The notes under the pieces: generated by a model
Seen by the model: the letters and a program-made list of their open reading frames with translations, nothing else
The model's database searches: none
What the model was told of the DNA's origin: nothing
Source of the DNA: Streptomyces sioyaensis
Lineage (GTDB): Bacteria; Actinomycetota; Actinomycetes; Streptomycetales; Streptomycetaceae
Assembly: GCF_004122735.1 (NCBI RefSeq)
Contig: NZ_SDIF01000018.1
Coordinates: 1-64,000, forward strand
Direction: 5' to 3'
DNA length: 64,000 nucleotides
Shown here: in pieces, positions 35,501 through 41,500 of the stretch
How positions within the stretch are numbered: the first letter of the stretch is position 1
How the letters are laid out: the number at the start of each line of letters is the position of its first letter
Translations under genes and position numbers: made by a program

Positions 35501-38459
35501 TGCTCCGCTGCTGCCGACCCTGCCGCCACGACGACAGCGCCGGCAACACCTCACGCAACGCCCCCGCATCCGCCAGCCCCAACGTCGCCGCCAGACCCTC
35601 CAGATCCTCCCGCTCCACCGTCTCCCAGAACCGCACATCCACCGGATCAACCACACCGGCCACCGACGACTGACCCGACTCCAGCCAGTAGCGGCGGTGC
35701 TGGAAGGCATACGTAGGCAGGTCCACGAGCCGCGGACCTGCGGCGGCGAAGGCCGGGGACCAGTCCACCTCCACCCCGTGTACGTACAGCTCACCGAGGG
35801 AGGCGTAGAGCCGCGACAGACCACCATCGTCACGACGCAACGTGCCGGTCACCACGGCATCCGCGCCCGCCGCCTCGGCCGTCTCCTGCACCGGCATCGT
35901 CAGCACGGGATGTGGGCTGACCTCCACAAACACCCGGTGATCCGCAGCCAGCAGCGCACGCACCGCAGGCTCCAACCGCACCGTCTGCCGCAGATTCGTA
36001 AACCAGTACCCGGCATCCATCTCCGCCGTGTCCAGCCACTCCCCCGTCACCGTCGAAAAGAACGGCACGGACGACGTCCGGGGAGCGACCGGCGCCAAAA
36101 CCTCAAGCAACTCCTCGCGAATCGACTCCACATGAGCGGAATGCGAGGCGTAATCCACCTCGATGCGACGCGCACGGACCTCGCGCTCCTTGCACCCGCC
36201 CATCAGCTCATCCAGCGCATCCGCATCGCCCGAGACCACCACGGACGACGGGCCATTGACCGCCGCAACCGAAACCCGACCACCCCAGGGCTCGATCAGA
36301 TCCGACACCTCGGACGAGGACAGCGCCACCGACACCATCCCACCACGACCCGACAGCGCACGGATCGCCTTGCTGCGCAGGGCAACCACCCGGGCGCCAT
36401 CCTCCAAGCTCAACGCCCCGGCCACACACGCCGCGGCAATCTCCCCCTGGCTGTGGCCGACGACCGCCGCAGGCTCTACGCCATGGGCCCGCCACACCTC
36501 CGCCAGCGACACCATCACCGCCCACAACACCGGCTGCACCACATCCACCCGGTCCAGACCCGGCGCACCCTCAACCCCCCGCAACACCCCAGTCAGCGAC
36601 CAATCGACAAACGGCTCCAACGCCGCCTCACACTCCGCCAACCGACCCGCAAACACCGGCGAAGAATCCAACAACTCCACCGCCATACCGACCCACTGCG
36701 ACCCCTGACCCGGGAAGACGAACACCACATCGGCGTCCCCCTCCAGGGCGTCCGCGTCGCCCACCACCGCACCGGCGGGGGTCTCGCCCTCCGCCACGGC
36801 GCGCAGTCCGGCGACCAGTGCGTCCTGGTCGGTGCCCACCACCACGGCTCGATGCTCAAGTGCCGCGCGCGAGGCCACCAGCGCATGCCCGGTGTCCACC
36901 GGCGACCGGCCGGCGGTCTCCGCCCACGACGCCAGTCGCTCTGCCTGCGCACGCAAGGCCGTCGCGGAGCGTCCGGAAACCACCCAGGGCAGCGCGGCGG
37001 GCGCGGCCCGCTGTACGGGGGCGGCCGCTGCGAGCTGCTCGTCGGCGGATTCGTCGGCAGGTTCCTCGACCGGTGCCTGTTCGAGCAGGACATGGGCGTT
37101 GGTGCCGCTGCCGCCGAAGGACGACACACCGGCCCGCCTGGGCGCGTCGGTCTCGGGCCAGGCGGTCTCGTCGGTGAGCAGCCGGACGTTCCCCGTCGAC
37201 CAGTCCACATGCGGTGAGGGCGCGTCGACGTGGAGCGTCGGGGGCAGTACGCCATGGCGTATCGCCTGCACCGTCTTCATCACTCCGGCGATGCCGGAGG
37301 CGGCCTGTGCATGTCCGATGTTCGACTTGAACGAGCCGAGCCACAGCGGCCGGTCCGCGTCGCGGTCCTTGCCGTACGTGGCGAGCAGCGCCTGGGCCTC
37401 GATGGGGTCGCCGAGCGTGGTGCCCGTACCGTGTGCCTCCACCGCGTCCACCTCACCGGCGGACAGACCGGCATTGGCCAGCGCGGCCCGGATGACCCGC
37501 TGCTGGGAGGGACCGTTCGGCGCGGTCAGACCGTTCGAGGCACCGTCCTGGTTGGTGGCGCTGCCGCGGATGACCGCGAGTACCGGATGGCCGTTGCGGC
37601 GGGCCTCCGACAGGCGCTCCAGCAGCAGGACGCCGACGCCTTCGCCCCATGCGGTGCCGTCGGCGGCCGCGGCGAACGGCTTGCACCGGCCGTCTCGCGC
37701 GAGCCCCCGCTGCCGGCTGAACTCCACGAAGTTCCGTGCCGAGGACATCACGGTCGCTCCGCACGCGAGCGCCATCTCGCACTCGCCGTGCCGCAGCGCC
37801 TGGACGGCCAGATGGAGGGCGACCAGCGAGGACGAGCACATGGTGTCGACGGTGACGGCCGGCCCCTCCAGCCCGAAGCTGTAGGCGAGCCGTCCGGAGA
37901 GCACGGCCGCCGAACCTCCGGTCAGCAGATGGCCCTCGACGCCCTCCGGGGCGGTGTTCCCGTCGGCGGCAGCGGCGTAGCCCTGGTTGCTGGACCCGAC
38001 GAAGACGCCGGCTGCGCTGCCGCGTACCGATGTCGGGTCGATGCCCGCACGCTCGAAGGCCTCCCAGGAGGTCTCCAGGAGGAGCCGCTGCTGCGGGTCC
38101 ATGGCCAGGGCCTCGCGCGGGGAGATCTCGAAGAAGCCGGCGTCGAACTCCGGGGCGTCGTAGAGGAAGCCGCCCTGGCGGACATAGCTGCTGCCCGCGC
38201 GGTCGGGGTCCGGGTCGTAGAGCTTGTCCACGTCCCAGCCGCGGTCGGTCGGCATGGGCCCGATGGCGTCGGTGCCCTCGGCCACCATCCGCCACAGCTC
38301 TTCGGGGGAGGCCACTCCTCCCGGAAGGCGGCAGGCCATCGCGACGATCGCAATGGGATCGTGCTCTCGCGACTCCACCTCCTGCAGCCTGCGGCGGGTC
38401 TGCCGCAGGTCCGTGGTGACCCGCTTGAGGTAGTCGCGGAGCTTGTCCTCGTTGTCCAT
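23574..38459 (-). CDS. Type I modular polyketide synthase B (modules 3, 4 and 5)
   Basis: Extends the chain delivered by PKS A through three condensations. It has 4961 residues. ATG 38459 has GAAGGG ten bases upstream. Residues 1-33 are an N-terminal coiled-coil docking segment (start [18 protein letters not shown]). Domains with active residues: KS3 (Cys208), AT3 (Ser670), KR3 (Tyr1360), ACP3 (Ser1532), KS4 (Cys1768), AT4 (Ser2220), KR4 (Tyr2911), ACP4 (Ser3075), KS5 (Cys3307), AT5 (Ser3767), DH5 (His4072), KR5 (Tyr4669), ACP5 (Ser4838). The C-terminal docking tail ends QASDDELFDFIENELGGS, very like that of PKS A. Starter-side modules 3-4 are methylmalonyl type and module 5 malonyl, so the switch from propionate to acetate units occurs inside this protein. 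It lies 46 bp after PKS A with no terminator between, implying cotranscription. Confidence 0.98.
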   Translation of the reverse strand: MDNEDKLRDYLKRVTTDLRQTRRRLQEVESREHDPIAIVAMACRLPGGVASPEELWRMVAEGTDAIGPMPTDRGWDVDKLYDPDPDRAGSSYVRQGGFLYDAPEFDAGFFEISPREALAMDPQQRLLLETSWEAFERAGIDPTSVRGSAAGVFVGSSNQGYAAAADGNTAPEGVEGHLLTGGSAAVLSGRLAYSFGLEGPAVTVDTMCSSSLVALHLAVQALRHGECEMALACGATVMSSARNFVEFSRQRGLARDGRCKPFAAAADGTAWGEGVGVLLLERLSEARRNGHPVLAVIRGSATNQDGASNGLTAPNGPSQQRVIRAALANAGLSAGEVDAVEAHGTGTTLGDPIEAQALLATYGKDRDADRPLWLGSFKSNIGHAQAASGIAGVMKTVQAIRHGVLPPTLHVDAPSPHVDWSTGNVRLLTDETAWPETDAPRRAGVSSFGGSGTNAHVLLEQAPVEEPADESADEQLAAAAPVQRAAPAALPWVVSGRSATALRAQAERLASWAETAGRSPVDTGHALVASRAALEHRAVVVGTDQDALVAGLRAVAEGETPAGAVVGDADALEGDADVVFVFPGQGSQWVGMAVELLDSSPVFAGRLAECEAALEPFVDWSLTGVLRGVEGAPGLDRVDVVQPVLWAVMVSLAEVWRAHGVEPAAVVGHSQGEIAAACVAGALSLEDGARVVALRSKAIRALSGRGGMVSVALSSSEVSDLIEPWGGRVSVAAVNGPSSVVVSGDADALDELMGGCKEREVRARRIEVDYASHSAHVESIREELLEVLAPVAPRTSSVPFFSTVTGEWLDTAEMDAGYWFTNLRQTVRLEPAVRALLAADHRVFVEVSPHPVLTMPVQETAEAAGADAVVTGTLRRDDGGLSRLYASLGELYVHGVEVDWSPAFAAAGPRLVDLPTYAFQHRRYWLESGQSSVAGVVDPVDVRFWETVEREDLEGLAATLGLADAGALREVLPALSSWRQGRQQRSTVDGWRYRIAWRPQPEPEQAKLAGPWLVVVPADYLDNDLVRATLQSIGDNGAETVLLVLEDSTTDRGGVADQLRHSLTTGAPSGVLSFLALDERPLTEFPEVTVGLVQSVALMQALLDVDVEAPLWLLTTESAATGSSDDAVRHPLQAAVWGLARVFALEHPKQWGGLVDLPAALDDRGAALLSGVLAAGGEEDQLALRGSALLTRRLTRAPLDGGEPATPWRTSGAALVTGGTGGLGAHTARLLARSGAEHLVLTSRRGPDAPGAAELRDELAELGARVTIAACDVTDADALAELVAQVESDGPAIRSVVHTAGVGLLVPLADTTLQEFAEGARAKLLGARNLDALFDRDGLDAFVLYSSVAGTWGSGDHGAYAASNSYVDALAAHRRARGLTGTSIAWGIWSPEGGGMAVDVVQEQLRWRGIPFMPAHLAVLGLQQALDHDETFLAVADIDWERFVPVFTAAHRRPLLHEVPEVLRALEADEADTDAAESTAESLRTQLAGLAPAERERQLADLVRKQVAAVLGYSDTSEVEVGRAFRELGFDSLTAVELRNRLNAATGLKLPATVVFDHPTVKSLAGHLETTLVGASGALSVPAAAPETVAPAAPAEDDAIAIVSMACRYPGGVQSPEDLWQLVRERTDAISEFPADRGWDLDGLYDPDPDRTGTCYVREGGFLDAAGDFDPEFFGISPREALAMDPQQRLLLETSWEAIERGGIDPRTLRGTPTGVFFGAAYQGYGTGEAPEGLEGHLITGTVTSIASGRISYTLGLEGPAVTLDTGCSSSLVSLHLAVQALRSGECSLAIAGAAAVMSEPIGLVGFSRQRGLARDGRCKPFSASADGMGMAEGVGVLLVERLSDARRNGHRVLAVVRGTAVNQDGASNGLTAPNGLSQQRVIRAALANAGLSAGEVDAVEAHGTGTSLGDPIEAQALLATYGQERAADRPLWLGSVKSNIGHSQAASGMAGIIKMVQALRHGELPATLHADEPSPHVEWSSGAVELLTEARPWTAVEDRPRRAGISSFGVSGTNAHVIVEQAEESEQATMAEEGEPVPSASASASGGVLVPWVVSGRSADALVAQAERLASRVTDADWSPADVGWSLVASRSSFEHRAVVVGSEIDELAEKLRQLSPTTAVGDPGRTVFVFPGQGSQWVGMAVELLDSSSVFAGRLAECEAALEPFVDWSLTGVLRGDEGVPGLDRVDVVQPVLWAVMVSLAEVWRAHGVEPAVVVGHSQGEIAAACVAGALSLEDGARVVALRSKAIRALSGRGGMVSVALPSSDVSDLIEPWGGRISVAAVNGPSSVVVSGDADALDELMDGCKEREVRARRIEVDYASHSAHVESIREELLEVLAPVAPRTSSVPFFSTVTGEWLDTAEMDAGYWFTNLRQTVRLEPAVRALLAADHRVFVEVSPHPVLTMPVQETAEAAGADAVVSGTLRRDDGGLSRLYASLGELYVHGVEVDWSPAFAAAGPRLVDLPTYAFQHRRYWLESPKPAAGSGASGVVDAGFWETIERGDADTLAETLGLSDDGALREVLPALSLWHQQRQRRSTVDGWRYRIVWRPQPEPERTGLDGTWLVVVPEGHQDAPVVEGVVGALRSGDVDIRTLIVGTEDADRERLAGRLRDEAGTAAGAIAGVLSLVALDEQPWTAPQSLPAGLVLMTSLLQALGDAGIDAPLWCATRGAVSVNRADAVAHPTQAMAWGLGRIAAFEYPQRWGGLVDLPGEVDERAGRRLVALLARTRGEDQVALRGSGVFTRRMVRSLPGDRPAGEGWRPRGTVLVTGGTGALGGHLARWLARNGAEHLVLVSRRGPEAPGAAELVEELAGLGARATVRACDVGDREAVAALVASLPQEQPLTAVVHTAGVLDDGVIDQLTADRAGTVWEPKAGAAFALHEATRHLDLSAFILFSSMAGTLGGPGQGSYAAANACLDALALQRRAEGLPATSIAWGAWGGGGLVGEELAERLRRDGVPPMDPDLAVSALQTALDEDETFLVVADVDWHKATARQVAAVSELPEVQASAGAGADEAAARGDAAPLVARLRERAPAERRAALLDDVRAAAAAVLGYDRPDAIPADRAFRDLGYDSLTAVELRNRLAEATGLRLPVTLVFDHPTATALTSFLHDGLFGAVPERAEAAAPAVPVDDDPVVIVGMSCRYPGQADSPEELWRLLDGGTDAVSGFPTNRGWDIERLYDPDPDKPGTFYARDGGFLYDADHFDPAFFGISPREAVAIDPQQRLLLETSWEAIERAGIDPEVLRGTAAGVFVGSNYNDYGSRAHTAPEGMEGYLATGSASSVASGRIAYTFGLEGPAVTVDTACSSSLVALHLATQALRSGECTLALAAGVTVISTPQTFIEFSRQRALAPDGRCKAFSADADGAGWAEGVGVVLLERLSEARRRGHPVLAVVKGTAVNQDGASNGLTAPNGPSQQRVIRQALANAGLAAGDIDAVEAHGTGTQLGDPIEAQALLATYGQERPAERPLWLGSIKSNIGHTQAAAGVAGVIKMVQAMRHGVLPRTLHAARPSPHIDWSAGNVRLLSEPQEWTPGDGPRRAGVSAFGISGTNAHVILEEPEPVAVEPGATPQGSLPETPDAPAAVVPWLLSARGATALRAQGRRLAEHLARHPELAPADVALSLATSRTAFEDRAALLGRNTDELTEVLLAFAEGREHPRVAVDRARGGKLAFLFPGQGSQRAGTGRSLYATHDAFADALDAVCAHLDGHLDRPLREVLFAEPGTPEAELLDRTVYTQAGLFALEVALFRLLESYGVHPDLLLGHSIGELAAAHVAGVFSLTDACALVAARGRLMQALPAGGAMVSVQAAEEDVLPLLAPYEDRVALAAVNGPAAVVLSGDEDAVAELEGHLAAAGHRTKRLRVSHAFHSAHMDAMLDEFAAVAAELDYQPPTTPVVSNVTGRPATAEELCSPAYWVRHVRQAVRFHEGARTLEELGARTLLDLGSGVLTAMADECLTTDGISLGAVLRRDTDEAESLTTALAHLHLRGHGPDWDRCLAPSGARRVPLPTYPFQRQRYWLEAGTDLTDVSAVGLQAAGHPLLGAAVPLAGSGGALFTGLLSAGRQPWLADHALDGTLLFPGTGFLELALQACARTGAGHLEELTLQAPLVVPEDGTVQLQLTVGDPDESGRRPLSVHSRPATRPDDEGQPWTRHAEGTLADGPPETGTPETGTPTDLTAWPPPGAEPVDVSDLYERTAANGFAYGPAFRGLEAAWRLGDEVFAEVTLPEQYRDTGFVLHPALLDAALHTVALAAPGTERAVLPFSFRAVTAAPAAHPDTLRVRLVRQADDTYAVQLADASGAPLAAIPALVLRPVDPAQLAAAGPKPADLYRMDWADLPLSGPPAEQYAVLGTDGVPEVPEGHGARYAELSALAAAVDAGAEVPATVLVGCPPTDGDPAEATRRAVHHALDLAQAWLSDERFSASRLVLCTRDAVAERAGATVSGLPHSAAWGLLRTAKAENPGRFGLLDHDGTARSAAALPAALATGEPEIALRDGAARVPRLVRARAAEPFRGLGTDGTVLITGAGGMLGRLVARHLVTAHGVRGLLLASRRGRTADGMPELEKELRELGAEVEIAACDLADRDDTARLLASVSAERPLTAVVHTAGVLDDGVIGSLTPDRMDTVLRAKADAVLHLDELTRDLDLTAFVLFSSLAGTFGGVGQGNYAAANAFLDAFAHARRAAGRPAVSLAWGLWAERSGMTTKLDETDLHRMARGGVRPMPSEQALALFDAALATKEAFLVPAKLDLAALQSAAGEVPPLLRSLTAPRPPAGRPAPAAVAEAGQLGTRLAGLPERDRRQAVLDAVLGQAALVLGHTSADAIDPERGFLELGFDSLTAVELRNRLTTVTGTRLPATLLFDYPEPGGLADHLLGRLAAAVEQQSADGGAVSGPLDAWEAQAERLMDDTAARAALRSRLQGLMDRLDSLPGDPDAELENRLDQASDDELFDFIENELGGS
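23810..29065 (-). other. Module 5: KS-AT(malonyl)-DH-KR-ACP
   Basis: First malonyl module of the line ([16 protein letters not shown]). DH looks active: HALDGTLLFP, AYGPAF and [10 protein letters not shown] are all present. KR has a slightly unusual nucleotide loop (GAGGMLG rather than GGTGxLG), LDD (B-type) and Tyr in GNYAAANAF. There is no ER. Expected outcome: a double bond at the incoming beta carbon. Confidence 0.93.
29100..33675 (-). other. Module 4: KS-AT(methylmalonyl)-KR-ACP
   Basis: KS has Cys in LDTGCSSSL. AT has GHSQGEIAAAC and YASHS (methylmalonyl). No DH is present. KR has LDD, so B-type, with Tyr in GSYAAANAC; KR1-KR3 lack LDD. ACP serine is in [10 protein letters not shown]. 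Expected outcome: a methyl-branched unit with a beta-hydroxyl of the B configuration. Confidence 0.92.
31028..32076 (-). repeat. Methylmalonyl AT repeat block, module 4 copy
   Basis: Nearly identical to module 3 at 35678-36726 with a constant offset of 4650 bp. It spans the post-AT linker, the YASHS region, the GHSQG active site and the AT N-terminus. One of five such blocks. Confidence 0.9.
33730..38360 (-). other. Module 3: KS-AT(methylmalonyl)-KR-ACP
   Basis: KS has Cys in DTMCSSSL. AT has GHSQGEIAAAC and YASHS (methylmalonyl). KR lacks LDD and has TWGSGDHGAYAASN, with Trp eight and His three residues before the catalytic Tyr, the A2-type fingerprint as I recall it. Catalytic Ser, Tyr, Asn and Lys are all visible, so it is probably active. 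Expected outcome: a methyl-branched unit with a beta-hydroxyl. Confidence 0.92.
35459..36726 (-). repeat. Methylmalonyl AT repeat block, module 3 copy
   Basis: Aligns with module 2 (40485-41752, offset 5026 bp) through the post-AT linker and the GHSQG end, and with module 4 (offset 4650 bp) through the middle. Different stretches match different neighbours, so the block is a mosaic. Confidence 0.9.
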
Positions 38460-38505
38460 GTAGCGTCAGCCCTTCAAGAAACCGGCGGTCGGTGTACGTT
38501 CCGGA

Positions 38506-41500
38506 TCAGCCGATCCCGAGTTCCCTGTCGATCAGGTCGAACATGTCCTCATCGCTCGCTTCCGCGAGTTCGTCGTCGACGGTCTCCACCGGTGGCGGCG
38601 CCTGGCCTTCCCAGTGGGCGAGCAGGCCGCGCAGCCCTTCGGTGAGCGCCCGCCGGGTGTCGTCGTCGGTGGCCGCTTGCAGTGCGCTCGCGACCTGTTG
38701 CAGCTCGGGGAGCACGGGGGCTGCGCTCCCCGCGTCCGGTTCCGGGGGCAGGAGTGCGTCCCGCAGATACTCGGCGAGTGCGGTCGGTGTGGGGTGGTCG
38801 AAGACCAGAGTGGCCGGGAGTGTGAGGGCGGTGGCCGCGTTGAGCCGGTTGCGCAGCTCCACTCCGGTCAGTGAGTCGAAGCCCAGCTCGCGGAAGGCCC
38901 GCGCGGGCCTGACCGCATCGGTGGAGGAGTGCCCCAGTACGGCGGACGCCTGGGTGCGAACGAGGTCCAGGAGCATGCGCTTGCGCTTGGGCTCCGGGAG
39001 CGCGGCCAGCTTGCCCGGCAGGTCAGAGACCTTCTCGCCGGCCTGGCCGTCCGCCTGTTCCTCTTGGCCGGCGAGCAGTTGCCGTACGTCCGGCAACTCG
39101 TCCAGGAGAGGCCGAGGCCCGCTCACCGTGTAGGCGGGGAGGAAGCGGTCCCATCGGATGTCGGCGACGACGAGGGTGGTCTCCCCGTGGTCGACGGCTT
39201 CCCGTAGCGCCCGTACGGCCAGGCCGGGATCCATTGCGGGGACACCGCGGCGACGCAGCTGCTCGGCCACGGCCTCGTCGACCATGCCGCCGCCCGCCCA
39301 GGCACCCCAGGCGAGGGAGGTGGCCGGGCGGCCCTGTGCCCGGCGCCATTCGGCGAGTGCGTCAAGAGCGGCGTTGGCTGCCGCGTAGGGTCCCTGACCG
39401 CCGTTGCCCCACACGCCGGCGCCGGAGGAGAACAGCACGAAGGCGTCCAGCGGGTGATCGGCCAGCAGCTCGTCGAGGTGACAGGCGCCGGAGACCTTGG
39501 CGTGTACGGCGGCCATGGCGTCATCGAGGGAGGTCTCGTCGAGTCGGCGATCCTCGCCGACGACGCCCGCGGTGTGCACGACGGCGGTCAGCGGGGCCTC
39601 GTCGGTGAACGAGTCCAGCAGCTTGGCCACGGCGGCCCGGTCGGTCACATCGCAGGCGGCCACCGTGACGCGCGCACCGAGCGCGGTCAGCTCGGCGGAC
39701 AACTCGGACGCGCCGGGGGCATCCGGGCCGCGCCTGCCGGCGAGTACCAGGTGCTCGGCACCGTCGGCCGCGAGCGCCCTCGCCACATGGGCGCCGAGGG
39801 CTCCGGTGCCGCCGGTGATGAGGACCGTGCCGCGCGGCTGCCACGGCTCGGCCGCCGCCGACGGGTCGAGGGGCGCACGCACCATGCGCCGGACATGGAC
39901 GCCGGACGGGCGAATCGCGTACTCGTCCTGGCTGCCGCCGTCGCCGCTGAGCAGGGACAGGAAGCGGCGCAGCGCGGGCTCGTCCAGGGTCGCCGGCAGA
40001 TCGATCAGGCCACCCCACCGCTCCCGGTGATCGAGACCGAAGACCCGGACCAGACCCCAGATGGCAGCCTGACCGGGGTGACGTATCGGGTCGGACACCC
40101 GGTGGGTTTCCGGTCCCCGCGCGGAGGCATCGGTGGAGACGGCCCCCTGGGTGACCGCCCACAGCCGGGCTTTGACCTCCGTATCGGCAAGTGCCTGGGT
40201 GAGCGCCAGGGTGCTGAGCAGACTGCCGGGCACTCCCCGGTGGCCGCCGGCATCCCGGTCGTCCAGCGCGAGCAGCGACAGCACGTGCAGCGGGTCATCG
40301 GCAGTACCGGCCAGCACCGCCAGCTGTGCGGCCAGTTCCGCACGGTCGGCGGTGGCCGATACGGGCATGATGCGGGCCCGATCGCCGAGACCGCGGGAGG
40401 CCGCCTGCACCAGGTCGTCCTCCACGTGGTCGGCAGGAACGACGATCAGCCAGCTGCCCGCCAACTCGCCGTTCTCCGGCTCGGGTTGGGGCCGCCACAC
40501 GATCCGGTAGCGCCAGCCGTCGACCGTGCTGCGCTGCTGCCTGCCCTGCCGCCACGACGACAGCGCCGGCAACACCTCACGCAACGCCCCCGCATCCGCC
40601 AGCCCCAACGTCGCCGCCAGACCCTCCAGATCCTCCCGCTCCACCGTCTCCCAGAACCGCACATCCACCGGATCAACCACACCGGCCACCGACGACTGAC
40701 CCGACTCCAACCAGTAGCGGCGGTGCTGGAAGGCATACGTAGGCAGGTCCACGAGCCGCGGACCAGCGGCAGCGAAGGCCGGGAACCAGTCCACCTCCAC
40801 CCCGTGTACATACAGCTCACCGAGGGAGGCGTAGAGCCGCGACAGACCACCATCGTCACGACGCAAGGTGCCCGACACCACCGCGTCCGCCCCCGCCGCC
40901 TCGACGGTTTCCTGAAGCGGCACGGTGAGTACGGGATGCGGGCTGACCTCTACGAAGGTGCGGTGGCCGGCCGCGATGAGGGCTTCGATGGCGGGCGCGA
41001 ACTCCACCGTCCGCCGCAGGTTGGTGAACCAGTACCCGGCATCCATCCCCGCCGTATCCAGCCACTCCCCCGTCACCGTGGAGAACAGCGGTACGGACGA
41101 CTTCCGGGGCGCGACCGGCGCCAGGACCTCCCTCAGCGTCTCCTCGATCGACTCCACATGCGCCGAATGCGAGGCGTAATCCACCTCGATGCGACGCGCA
41201 CGCACCTCGCGCTCCTTGCACCCGCCCATCAGCTCATCCAGCGCATCCGCATCGCCGGAAACCACCACGGACGACGGGCCATTGACCGCCGCAACCGAAA
41301 CCCGACCGCTCCACGGCTTGATCAGATCCGAGACGTCGGACGAGGACAGCGCCACCGACACCATCCCACCACGACCCGACAGCGCACGGATCGCCTTGCT
41401 GCGCAGGGCAACCACCCGGGCGCCATCCTCCAAGCTCAACGCCCCGGCCACACACGCCGCGGCAATCTCCCCCTGGCTGTGGCCGACGACCGCCGCAGGC

